Below are positions 6,444 through 12,798 of a stretch of 13,048 bases of DNA, in pieces (the stretch's first letter is position 1; each line of letters opens with the position of its first letter). Origin of the DNA: Bacillota bacterium (GTDB taxonomy: Bacteria > Bacillota > Clostridia > Tissierellales > Sedimentibacteraceae); the NCBI GenBank assembly GCA_023425285.1, contig JAFACY010000241.1:1-13048 (forward strand), written 5' to 3'. Below the pieces are notes generated by a model. That model was not told the origin of the DNA, did not search any database, and was given only the letters and a program-made list of their open reading frames with translations. The position numbers and the translations under genes were made by a program.

Positions 6444-7658
6444 TTATTTACCGGCAGCAGCCTCCTGCTTCTTGTTGACTGCCTCACATATTCTTTTCAG
6501 TCCTTCTTTAAGCATTGAAATCGGGCATGCCAGGTTCAGACGGATGAAGCCGTCAGAGTTATCTACAAACATATTGCCGCCTTCTAACAGGACTCCTGCT
6601 TCGTTTGCGAAAAACATAGGAAGGTCCTCGTCCTTATCAAAATATGCACCTAAATCCACCCATGCCAGATAGGTTGCTTCTGATATTTTGAATTTTGCCT
6701 TTGAAAGATTTTTTGACAGATACTCCCCTGTAAATCTGAAATTCTCATCTAAATAGGCACACAATTCCTCCAGCCATACTCCTCCTTTTTCATATGCTGC
6801 CTGAGCTGCAGCAATGCTCAAAGGATTGTCAAAATTATAATGTCTGCTGAGCCATATTTCTCTTAAGCCTTCATCTCTTATGATGATGTGGGAAAGCATA
6901 AGACCTGCCATGTTGAATGTCTTGCTTGGAGCCATACATGTGATTAATCTTTCATAATCAGGCATAACCTTTCCTAACGTAATATGTTTCTGATTCATAC
7001 GAAGTAAATCACAATGAATTTCATCTGAAATAACCCATAAATTATGCTTTTCTATAATTTCACCGACTTTTTTCAGTTCTTCCTCTTTCCATACGCGTCC
7101 CGTAGGATTGTGAGGGTTGCAGAAAATGAACAAGGTTGTCTTTTCATCTGCAGCCTTTCTTTCTAAGTCGTCATAATCTATTGTGTAATATCCGTCATCA
7201 TTAATAAGGTCAGAGCACACATATTCTCTGCTATTATGATCCGCCGCATACTTGAAATATGCATAGGATGGTGTTAAAAACAGAACCTTTTCATCTTTTT
7301 TGCATATATAATTTACCATCTCAAACAATGCAGGTATAATGCCGTTTGACATGACAAGCTGTTTTTTATCAAATGTCCATCCGTAACGCTTCATACACCA
7401 GTTTGCAAATGCTTCATAATAGCTGTTTTCAAAAACTCTGGTGTATCCGAATATACGTTTATCCAGGCGTTCTTTAATAGCATCTATTATAACATCAGGA
7501 GTAGCAAACTCCATATCTGCAACCCACATCCTTATGAATTCTTCATCCTTATATGGAAATGTCATCGTATCATCTGCATGAAAGATATAGCTGCGGAATC
7601 CGTCGGTATTCATGGCATTTGTATGTCTGCGGTCAATTATTTCATCAAAATTGTACAT
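6444..7658 (-). CDS. MalY/PatB family PLP C-S lyase/aminotransferase
   Basis: This is a fold-type I PLP enzyme of 404 residues, normal for the family. The N-terminus has MWVADMEFATP (44-54), typical of MalY/PatB. NPHNPTGRVW (181-190) and SDEIHCDLL (211-219, Asp212) bind the cofactor ring. APSKTFNMAGL holds the Schiff-base Lys246, and FIRLN (Arg373) binds the substrate carboxylate. Characterised relatives cleave cystathionine, cysteine or cysteine S-conjugates to pyruvate, ammonia and a thiol; some are transaminases. The frame opens at a GTG (7670), but this GTG is part of the ribosome site GTGGAGG. ATG 7658, five bases after GGAGG, is the start. The gene has its own consensus promoter, diverges from an XRE regulator (7875), and ends convergently with the FAD oxidoreductase. 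The regulator is the natural candidate to control it. Confidence 0.93.
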   Translation of the reverse strand: MYNFDEIIDRRHTNAMNTDGFRSYIFHADDTMTFPYKDEEFIRMWVADMEFATPDVIIDAIKERLDKRIFGYTRVFENSYYEAFANWCMKRYGWTFDKKQLVMSNGIIPALFEMVNYICKKDEKVLFLTPSYAYFKYAADHNSREYVCSDLINDDGYYTIDYDDLERKAADEKTTLFIFCNPHNPTGRVWKEEELKKVGEIIEKHNLWVISDEIHCDLLRMNQKHITLGKVMPDYERLITCMAPSKTFNMAGLMLSHIIIRDEGLREIWLSRHYNFDNPLSIAAAQAAYEKGGVWLEELCAYLDENFRFTGEYLSKNLSKAKFKISEATYLAWVDLGAYFDKDEDLPMFFANEAGVLLEGGNMFVDNSDGFIRLNLACPISMLKEGLKRICEAVNKKQEAAAGK

Positions 7659-7687
7659 ATTATCCTCCACTTATTTTAATTTATCCC

Positions 7688-7716
7688 ATTTTATCAAGCA
7701 CAGACTATCCTGTCAA
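7688..7716 (-). promoter_or_regulatory. Sigma-A promoter of the MalY-like gene
   Basis: Reading minus, TTGACA (7716-7711) and TAAAAT (7693-7688) are separated by 17 bp, with the predicted start near 7681. The GGAGG ribosome site follows. Confidence 0.75.
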
Positions 7717-7816
7717 AATAATTAAAGTTTCATCAGAGTGGACTTTTTTCATTATTTTTCTATTTTGAATAGATTTTTTTCTTTTTGTGTGCTAAAATTC
7801 TTGTATGCATCAAAAA

Positions 7817-7844
7817 TTGACTTAATCTAATGCTTTTGTATATT
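7817..7844 (+). promoter_or_regulatory. Possible promoter of the second XRE regulator gene
   Basis: TTGACT (7817-7822) and TATATT (7839-7844) have a 16-bp spacer. The predicted start is near 7851, just ahead of GAGGTG at 7863-7868. I saw no convincing long operator palindrome in the 216-bp divergent gap. Confidence 0.5.
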
Positions 7845-7874
7845 TTTAAGAAACTTTTATACGAGGTGAAAACG

Positions 7875-8582
7875 ATGTCTGAAATTAATACACACATGGG
7901 TAAACAAATCAGAACCTTCAGGAAAATGCGTAAATTGACACTGGATGAATTGTCTGATAAGCTCAACAAGAGTAAATCCACAATTTCCAAATATGAAAGA
8001 GGCGAAATATCTGTCGATATACAGACACTGTATGAAATTGCCGATGCACTGCAAATTCATGTGGAGCAACTGCTTTACTACCCTAAAAAACGTGCTGTTA
8101 TATCTCCACAGAATAACAGTCCTGCATTTTTCAGCGGAGTATCTCAATTTTATTCGTATCTGTATGACGGTCGAAGCAACAATATTATACGCTGCGTGTT
8201 TGACGTGTTGTCGGAAACTGAAAATCATCAATACAAAATTATGATGTATATGAACTATAAAGACTTTGATAATTATCAGAACTGTGAAAATACATACTGG
8301 GGATTTATAGAGCATTATGATGCGCTCACCCGCATTTCCCTCAATAACAGAGACACCCCAATGGAAAAGGCCAATGCTCAGATACTGGCGTCGTATCTGG
8401 ACTCCGACACCAAGTGGGGATTATTTAACGGTTTTTCTTCCAGACCCATGATGCCAATTGCTGTCAAAATGCTGTTTTCCAAAACGCGACTGAAGGAAGA
8501 TGCTGCCCTGGTAAATCAGCTCAAGGTTTCCAAGGATGATATACGCTTGCTGAAATTATACAATATGTTGTCAGCAACTTAA
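7875..8582 (+). CDS. XRE family helix-turn-helix regulator
   Basis: This is a 235-residue protein. Residues about 7-65 are an XRE HTH: MGKQIRTFRKMRKLTLDELS, then NKSKSTISKYERGEISVD, then a helix ending ADALQIHVEQLL. The remaining 165 residues (FFSGVSQFYSYLYDGRSNNI onward) form a domain I do not recognise by name. It has alternating beta and alpha character, no cupin His/Glu motif and no membrane segment, and is presumably the effector or oligomerisation part. The frame opens at 7830, but ATG 7875 follows GAGGTG by six bases. The gene diverges from the MalY-like enzyme gene, which it probably regulates. DUF2200 follows 71 bp downstream. An AT-only inverted repeat (AAATAAT-TCAAG-ATTATTT, 8592-8610) lies between them and is too weak to call a terminator, so cotranscription is possible. 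Confidence 0.88.
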   Translation: MSEINTHMGKQIRTFRKMRKLTLDELSDKLNKSKSTISKYERGEISVDIQTLYEIADALQIHVEQLLYYPKKRAVISPQNNSPAFFSGVSQFYSYLYDGRSNNIIRCVFDVLSETENHQYKIMMYMNYKDFDNYQNCENTYWGFIEHYDALTRISLNNRDTPMEKANAQILASYLDSDTKWGLFNGFSSRPMMPIAVKMLFSKTRLKEDAALVNQLKVSKDDIRLLKLYNMLSAT

Positions 8583-8653
8583 TCGCAGATTAAATAATTC
8601 AAGATTATTTTTCAGGGTACAATAATATAAATTTAAATAAAAGTGAGGTTGCC

Positions 8654-9004
8654 ATGGCAAAAAATAATATATATACAATGAGTTTTGCAAGCATATATCC
8701 CCTTTATATCGAGAAGGCTGAGAAAAAAGGACGCACGAAGGAAGAGGTGGATGAAATCATATGCTGGCTGACAGGATACAATATGGAGGAATTAGAAGAG
8801 CAGATAAAAAGAGAAAGCACACTTGAAGCCTTCTTTGCAGATGCCACACAGCTAAACCCGTCCCGTGATTTAATTAAGGGTGTTGTATGCGGTATACGTG
8901 TGGAAAATATTGAGGAACCGCTCATGAGAGAAATTCGCTATCTTGATAAGCTGATAGACGAGCTGGCAAAAGGAAAGGCAATGGATAAAATTTTACGCAA
9001 ATAA
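8654..9004 (+). CDS. DUF2200 family protein
   Basis: This small protein of 116 residues is the full length of the DUF2200 family. Its conserved features are present: MSFASIYPLYIEKAEKKGRT at 9-28, EEVDEIICWLTGY, the block FFADATQLNP, then GVVCGIRVENIEEPLMREIR and YLDKLIDELAKGKAMDKILR near the end. The last block is strikingly conserved in the family. The protein is soluble, charged and mostly helical. No biochemical role is known to me. GAGG at 8645-8648 precedes the ATG by five bases. I found no convincing promoter in 8583-8653; it may be transcribed with the regulator upstream. Family assignment is firm; function is unknown. Confidence 0.9.
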   Translation: MAKNNIYTMSFASIYPLYIEKAEKKGRTKEEVDEIICWLTGYNMEELEEQIKRESTLEAFFADATQLNPSRDLIKGVVCGIRVENIEEPLMREIRYLDKLIDELAKGKAMDKILRK

Positions 9005-9034
9005 ATATCTGTTCCATATTATGGCATATCAGTA

Positions 9035-9063
9035 TTGTTAATTTGAAAATAGTTTGGTATAAT
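9035..9063 (+). promoter_or_regulatory. Promoter of the Uma2 gene
   Basis: TTGTTA (9035-9040) and TATAAT (9058-9063) have a 17-bp spacer. An extended -10 (TGG before TATAAT) strengthens it. The predicted start is near 9070, ten bases before the GGAGG site. Confidence 0.7.
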
Positions 9064-9089
9064 AAGAAAAATAATTATTGGAGGTTACA

Positions 9090-9620
9090 ATGGAACAACA
9101 TTCAGGTAAGAGATTTTCATTGTTTGAATTTAACAATTTAGAAACAAACGATGAAAAAAAATATGAATTAATTGATGGAATTGTTTTAATGTCACCCCGA
9201 CCGAATTATAAACATCAGGAGGTAATGGGAAATCTATATCTACAACTGGCAAATTATTTTAAAGGAAAAAATTGTAAGGCTTTTACCGAGGCAGAGGTGG
9301 AATTTAATGATAATGTATTGATTCCTGATATCTCAGTTATTTGCGGATTGGATAACAGTAATATACAGAGATATAAGAAGGCTCCGGAAATTGTAATTGA
9401 AATTATAAGTCCTGGCAGCCAATATACCGACTCTTTTACAAAGCTCTATAAATATGAATTATTTGGAGTCAAAGAATATTGGATTGCTAACCCTAAGACT
9501 GAAACCATAACGGTTTATAATTATAAAAACGAAACAATTACCGATTACAATAAAAATGAAAAATTGGTTTCGGCTGTTTTTGATGGTTTGATTATAAATA
9601 TGTCTGATGTGTTTATATAG
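9090..9620 (+). CDS. Uma2 family (DUF820) PD-(D/E)XK nuclease-like protein
   Basis: This 176-residue protein has the Uma2 pattern: YELIDGIVLMSPRPNYKHQE near the N-terminus, the core LIPDISVICG (Asp80), EIVIEIISPGS (Glu104), TKLYKYELFGVKEYWIANP (Lys118 or Lys121), and a C-terminal strand-rich tail. Asp, Glu and Lys in this order match the PD-(D/E)XK nuclease fold, so the active site looks intact. Uma2 proteins are very numerous in cyanobacteria and scattered elsewhere, with no agreed function. The frame opens at a TTG (9078), but this overlaps the TTGGAGG ribosome site; ATG 9090 is five bases after GGAGG. It has its own promoter. No clear terminator follows, so transcripts may run into the tyrS leader, which could still stop them at its T-box terminator. 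Confidence 0.88.
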   Translation: MEQHSGKRFSLFEFNNLETNDEKKYELIDGIVLMSPRPNYKHQEVMGNLYLQLANYFKGKNCKAFTEAEVEFNDNVLIPDISVICGLDNSNIQRYKKAPEIVIEIISPGSQYTDSFTKLYKYELFGVKEYWIANPKTETITVYNYKNETITDYNKNEKLVSAVFDGLIINMSDVFI

Positions 9621-9656
9621 TCCTGATATTGACGATATTAAATTATACAATTTAAG

Positions 9657-9685
9657 TTGACATATAAATATTTATTGAATATAAT
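9657..9685 (+). promoter_or_regulatory. Consensus sigma-A promoter of the tyrS leader
   Basis: TTGACA (9657-9662) and TATAAT (9680-9685) match the consensus exactly with the ideal 17-bp spacer. The predicted transcription start is near 9692, giving a leader of about 365 bases before tyrS. Confidence 0.9.
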
Positions 9686-9691
9686 ACTGTT

Positions 9692-10025
9692 TAATTAAAT
9701 ATCTCTATACTGCGAATTATGATTTATCATATTTTGCAGCATAGGAATTAAAGGCTGCGATAGGAATTAGTAGCAATCGTGAATACAAACAGAAAGTTAC
9801 CGGTTGATGAGAGGTGCGTGGATAATGATTGTGAATACATCTTTGAGCTTTGCACCGAACGATTTTTTAAGTAGGCTGCACCGGGAACAACACCCGTTAT
9901 AGTGTTAGAGTATCTCATTTAATAATGACGTACTTAATAAGGTAGACAGTGTGAACTGTTTATGAATACAAGGTGGTAACACGAGATGATCTCGTCCTTT
10001 TGGAAACAAAAGGGCGAGTTTTTTA
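9692..10025 (+). promoter_or_regulatory. Tyrosine T-box riboswitch leader
   Basis: All main T-box parts can be traced. The stem I specifier loop has an AGTA motif on its 5' side (9769-9772), closed by CAATC (9774-9778) pairing with GATTG (9827-9831). On its 3' side GAATAC contains the specifier TAC (9836-9838), a Tyr codon. The distal loop elements AGAAAG and GGTTGATGAGAG follow the family pattern. A IIA/B-type pseudoknot is formed by CGGG (9882-9885) with CCCG (9893-9896) and AACA (9889-9892) with TGTT (9903-9906). Stem III is AGACAGT/ACTGTTT (9944-9961). The T-box sequence AAGGTGGTAACACGAG (9970-9985) carries TGGT (9974-9977), which pairs with the ACCA end of tRNA-Tyr. AAGG and ACGAG can pair with CTCGTCCTT, forming the antiterminator around a 7-base bulge. 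Uncharged tRNA-Tyr should favour antitermination and raise tyrS expression. Confidence 0.95.
9991..10024 (+). terminator. Conditional T-box terminator
   Basis: CTCGTCCTTTT (9991-10001) pairs with AAAAGGGCGAG (10008-10018) around a GGAAAC loop (one G-T pair), followed by six T. Its 5' arm is the same sequence that pairs with the T-box in the antiterminator, so the two folds exclude each other. Confidence 0.92.
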
Positions 10026-10057
10026 TTGAATAAAAATTTATAATAGGAGATGTTATT

Positions 10058-11269
10058 ATGTTAAAGCCGGAAGAGCAAATGCAGATTATCCTAAAGGGAG
10101 TTCATACCTTAGTAAATGAAGAAGAATTGTATTTAAAGCTCAAAAAATCCTTCGACACAAATGTACCGCTCATCATCAAATTAGGTCTTGACCCTTCAGC
10201 ACCTGATATACATTTAGGTCATGCTGTTGTACTCCGCAAAATCAAACAAATGCAGGATTTAGGTCATCATGTGGTAATTATTGTAGGAGACTTCACCGGG
10301 AAAATCGGCGATCCTACCGGAAAATCAAAGGGGCGAATTGCTCTCACCGATGAACAGGTACAGAAAAACGCAGCAACGTATTGTGAGCAGATTTTTAAAA
10401 TACTGGATAAGGATACAACTGAAGTACGCTTTAACAGCGAGTGGCTTTCCAAGCTTAATTTTGAAGATGTAATCAGGCTCTCTTCAACAATGACTGTTGC
10501 AAGAATTATGGAACGAGATGATTTTAAAAAAAGATACGAAAATCAGACTCCCATAGGAATTCATGAGTTTTTCTACCCCTTAATGCAGGCATATGATTCT
10601 ATTGCGCTTAATTCAGATATAGAATTGGGAGGCACCGATCAGACCTTCAATATATTAATGGGCAGAACTCTGCAAAAATCATTGAATCAGGAACAGCAGA
10701 TCGCCATATTCATGCCTATTCTTGAAGGCTTGGACGGTGTGGAAAAAATGAGCAAGAGTCTAGGCAATTATATAGGTATCGATGAACCGGCAGAGGTTAT
10801 GTTCAAGAAGGTTATGGAAATTCCCGACACTCTGATAGTCAGATATTTCGAGCTTGCAACGGATGAACATCCGAATGAAATAGAGAAAATAAAGGAAGCT
10901 CTTGACAGCGGGGCAAATCCTAAGGATATAAAATACCGTCTGGCAGAAATTATAACTTCACTTTACCATATACCCGGTGAGGTGGAGCGGGCAATTGAAT
11001 ACTACAATACAGCTTTTTGTAAAAAATCCATCCCTGACAATATCCCGGAGATTTCTGTAGAGCAAGAAACCATCAATGATATTATTGTACAATTGATAAA
11101 GATGGATTATATTAAAAGCAAAAGTGATTTTATACGATTGGTCAGTCAGGGCGGTGTTCAGTTAAATGGGTGCAAGCTTTCACTACATGAAACAGACAGG
11201 GTTATTAATTATAATGATGTAATTAAAATAGGTAAAAAGCGTTTTATAAAATTCATTAAAAAGATTTAA
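10058..11269 (+). CDS. tyrS: Tyrosyl-tRNA synthetase
   Basis: This class I synthetase of 403 residues attaches tyrosine to tRNA-Tyr using ATP. The HIGH motif is HLGH (52-55) in LGLDPSAPDIHLGHAVVLRK. Tyrosine-pocket residues lie in FYPLMQAYD (Tyr173, Gln177, Asp180) and GGTDQ (191-195). The KMSKS loop is intact (230-234). A C-terminal S4 RNA-binding domain runs from about residue 335, with KSDFIRLVSQGGVQLNGCKL. The IIKLGLDPSAPDIHLGH and GDFTGKIGDPTGKS style is that of the TyrZ-type bacterial enzyme rather than B. subtilis TyrS. The ATG at 10058 has AGGAGA seven bases upstream. Expression is governed by the tyrosine T-box leader, whose TAC specifier independently confirms the amino acid. A strong terminator follows seven bases after the stop. 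Confidence 0.97.
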   Translation: MLKPEEQMQIILKGVHTLVNEEELYLKLKKSFDTNVPLIIKLGLDPSAPDIHLGHAVVLRKIKQMQDLGHHVVIIVGDFTGKIGDPTGKSKGRIALTDEQVQKNAATYCEQIFKILDKDTTEVRFNSEWLSKLNFEDVIRLSSTMTVARIMERDDFKKRYENQTPIGIHEFFYPLMQAYDSIALNSDIELGGTDQTFNILMGRTLQKSLNQEQQIAIFMPILEGLDGVEKMSKSLGNYIGIDEPAEVMFKKVMEIPDTLIVRYFELATDEHPNEIEKIKEALDSGANPKDIKYRLAEIITSLYHIPGEVERAIEYYNTAFCKKSIPDNIPEISVEQETINDIIVQLIKMDYIKSKSDFIRLVSQGGVQLNGCKLSLHETDRVINYNDVIKIGKKRFIKFIKKI

Positions 11270-11275
11270 GGTTGC

Positions 11276-11311
11276 ATATAAAAAATAGCGCGGGAGCGCT
11301 ATTTTTTATAT
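11276..11311. terminator. Bidirectional terminator of tyrS and the lipoprotein gene
   Basis: A perfect 16-bp stem (11276-11291 with 11296-11311) has a GGGA loop. The core is AAAAAATAGCGC and GCGCTATTTTTT, giving an A tract on one side and a T tract on the other, so it works in both directions. The lipoprotein gene's stop codon (11299-11301) and its last Lys codons lie inside the right arm. Confidence 0.92.
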
Positions 11312-12201
11312 ATGTTTTCCTCAAGTTTTTCTTTAAAATTAATAATATTTAAATAAATTTCTTCGGGTATTTCAAATATATAATCCTGGTCCGTCGGTCC
11401 CTCATATGAACGACTTTTGACAATATATAAGTCATCATATTGTTTTATCTGTAATAACATATCATAACCATAAAGATACTTATGCAAGGTTAATGGTGTA
11501 TCTTCATCATTGTAGATATCTTTTTCACCTTTATATACTTTCCATTGTTCAATTTTAAAAATCGAATGTAACTCTGTCAATGCTTCTTCGCTTATAGGAT
11601 AGATGTATTCAGCTCCTATCTCATATAGGTGTTCCGGCTCTCCAATTATCAGGCTGTTGAATTCTTTTATCCAATCAGTCAAAATTTTATTGCCCTTTTC
11701 AATTCCTTCATCTCTGACCTTTAAAGCAAATATTTTAACTTGTTTGATTTCTTCTTTCGGAACAGTGAAGTATATTCTTTCATACCTTTCAGGGTCTCTG
11801 ATAATGGAAACTATATATCCATCCAGAAACACCATTTCTTCTCCGTTATCATTGCGTATTATGCAGTCTAACGAAGCCCCTCTTCCTTCAGGCTCAAATT
11901 GCACCCAATTTTCAATGTGCAAAAGCTCTTGCAATTCCTCTTGCTGCTGTACCGTCAATTCTGTCACAATATTCGTCACTACTGACTTATTCATTGTTTT
12001 TGCCAGATTGATTATATCATCCATAGAGACCGCATTTTCTTGTTCAGGTTCATTTTCTTCTTCCGGTACGTTTTCTTGTTCATTTTCACTGTCTGTTTCA
12101 ACATCTTCATTTGGGTTTATTACGTTATCCTGTTTGTTCACGCAGGCTGCTAATGCAAGTATCATACTCAGAATCAACAAAACAGCAATTAATTTTTTCA
12201 T
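11299..12201 (-). CDS. Lipoprotein with acidic linker and duplicated domain
   Basis: This is a 300-residue predicted lipoprotein. Residues 1-20 are a type II signal peptide: MKK, a hydrophobic run, then the lipobox LAAC with the lipidated Cys20, so the protein should sit on the outer face of the membrane. Residues about 22-60 are an unstructured linker rich in Glu, Asn and Asp. The rest seems to hold two copies of one unit: about 81-162 (LTVQQQEELQELLHIENW ... YFTVPKEEIKQVKIFALKV) and about 193-294 (ISEEALTELHSIFKIEQW ... YIFEIPEEIYLNIINFKEKL). Each copy has a conserved Trp (99 and 210). I do not recognise the domain. ATG 12201 follows GGAGGT by four bases; a TTG at 12219 opens the frame but precedes the ribosome site. 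It is 24 bp downstream of the GNAT gene, probably the same operon. Confidence 0.85.
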   Translation of the reverse strand: MKKLIAVLLILSMILALAACVNKQDNVINPNEDVETDSENEQENVPEEENEPEQENAVSMDDIINLAKTMNKSVVTNIVTELTVQQQEELQELLHIENWVQFEPEGRGASLDCIIRNDNGEEMVFLDGYIVSIIRDPERYERIYFTVPKEEIKQVKIFALKVRDEGIEKGNKILTDWIKEFNSLIIGEPEHLYEIGAEYIYPISEEALTELHSIFKIEQWKVYKGEKDIYNDEDTPLTLHKYLYGYDMLLQIKQYDDLYIVKSRSYEGPTDQDYIFEIPEEIYLNIINFKEKLEENIYKK

Positions 12202-12225
12202 GTTTACCTCCACGTACAAGGCATA

Positions 12226-12798
12226 CTATGGGAGAAATTTCAAGAGCATAATACTTGCGTCGCCGTCTTTTTCAACTTCTTCAAAAGAGAGCTCTTTATA
12301 CATGTTAAGCGTTCCTCTGTAAAATCTTTCCCGTGACCCGTTATTTTCTCTCGGAATTGCCAGGACTGCATCAAATTTCTGCATTCTGAAATCTTCGACT
12401 GCCTTCCTTAATAATTGTCTTGCAACTCCTTGATTTCTGTATTCAGGATGAATAACAAAGCAAATTACACATCCGACCTTTTGATTTTTTACTATATGCT
12501 TTAAATCATCCTCGAGCCTTAGAAACTGTCGGACATCATTTGCATTGCACCATCCGATGCATTTCGTTCCGTCATAAGCAAGGTAGCCCTTCATATTGCC
12601 GGCTTTAATTTCTTCAATTGCTTCGAGACGATTTTCTTCACCCGTCCTGCTGTACCATTTTTCCTGTGAGCAATTCGTCTGATAATACCTGCAGAAACAC
12701 GTTGCCCAGCCGGGTTCGTGTCCGAAATCCAGATTAGCCATATAATCCGCGAACTCTCTGGCGAGCTCCGGACATAATGCTTTTATCTCATATTCCAT
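12226..12798 (-). CDS. GNAT family N-acetyltransferase
   Basis: This 190-residue protein has a C-terminal GNAT core: VGCVICFVIHPEYRNQGVAR, with the acetyl-CoA loop R121-N-Q-G-V-A126, then QLLRKAVEDFRMQKFDAVLA, and a terminal strand SIMLLKFLP. The N-terminal part is cysteine-rich (WATCFCRYYQTNC, 31-43; then KCIGWCNAND, 79-88). This layout recurs in a Firmicute GNAT group of unknown substrate. The start ATG 12798 shares one base with the dihydrofolate reductase stop (TGATG), and GGGAGAG lies upstream inside that gene, so translation is probably coupled. The lipoprotein gene follows after 24 bp. The substrate is unknown; an antibiotic-acetylating role cannot be inferred. Confidence 0.9.
   Translation of the reverse strand: MEYEIKALCPELAREFADYMANLDFGHEPGWATCFCRYYQTNCSQEKWYSRTGEENRLEAIEEIKAGNMKGYLAYDGTKCIGWCNANDVRQFLRLEDDLKHIVKNQKVGCVICFVIHPEYRNQGVARQLLRKAVEDFRMQKFDAVLAIPRENNGSRERFYRGTLNMYKELSFEEVEKDGDASIMLLKFLP

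Noticed and set aside
7857..8315. Minus-strand open frame of 152 codons and a plus-strand frame at 7945-8244
   Set aside because: Both overlap the XRE regulator, whose HTH and ribosome site are clear, and neither resembles a protein family.
8592..8610. Inverted repeat AAATAAT-TCAAG-ATTATTT after the XRE gene
   Set aside because: The stem is only A-T pairs and too weak for a reliable terminator.
8654..9620. DUF2200-Uma2 read as a toxin-antitoxin pair
   Set aside because: The genes have separate ribosome sites and an internal promoter (9035-9063) and are 85 bp apart. Neither family is a known antitoxin.
11603..12322. Plus-strand open frame of 239 codons, Ser- and Ile-rich
   Set aside because: It is the complement of the lipoprotein coding sequence; its composition (Ser/Cys runs opposite the acidic linker) marks it as a shadow.
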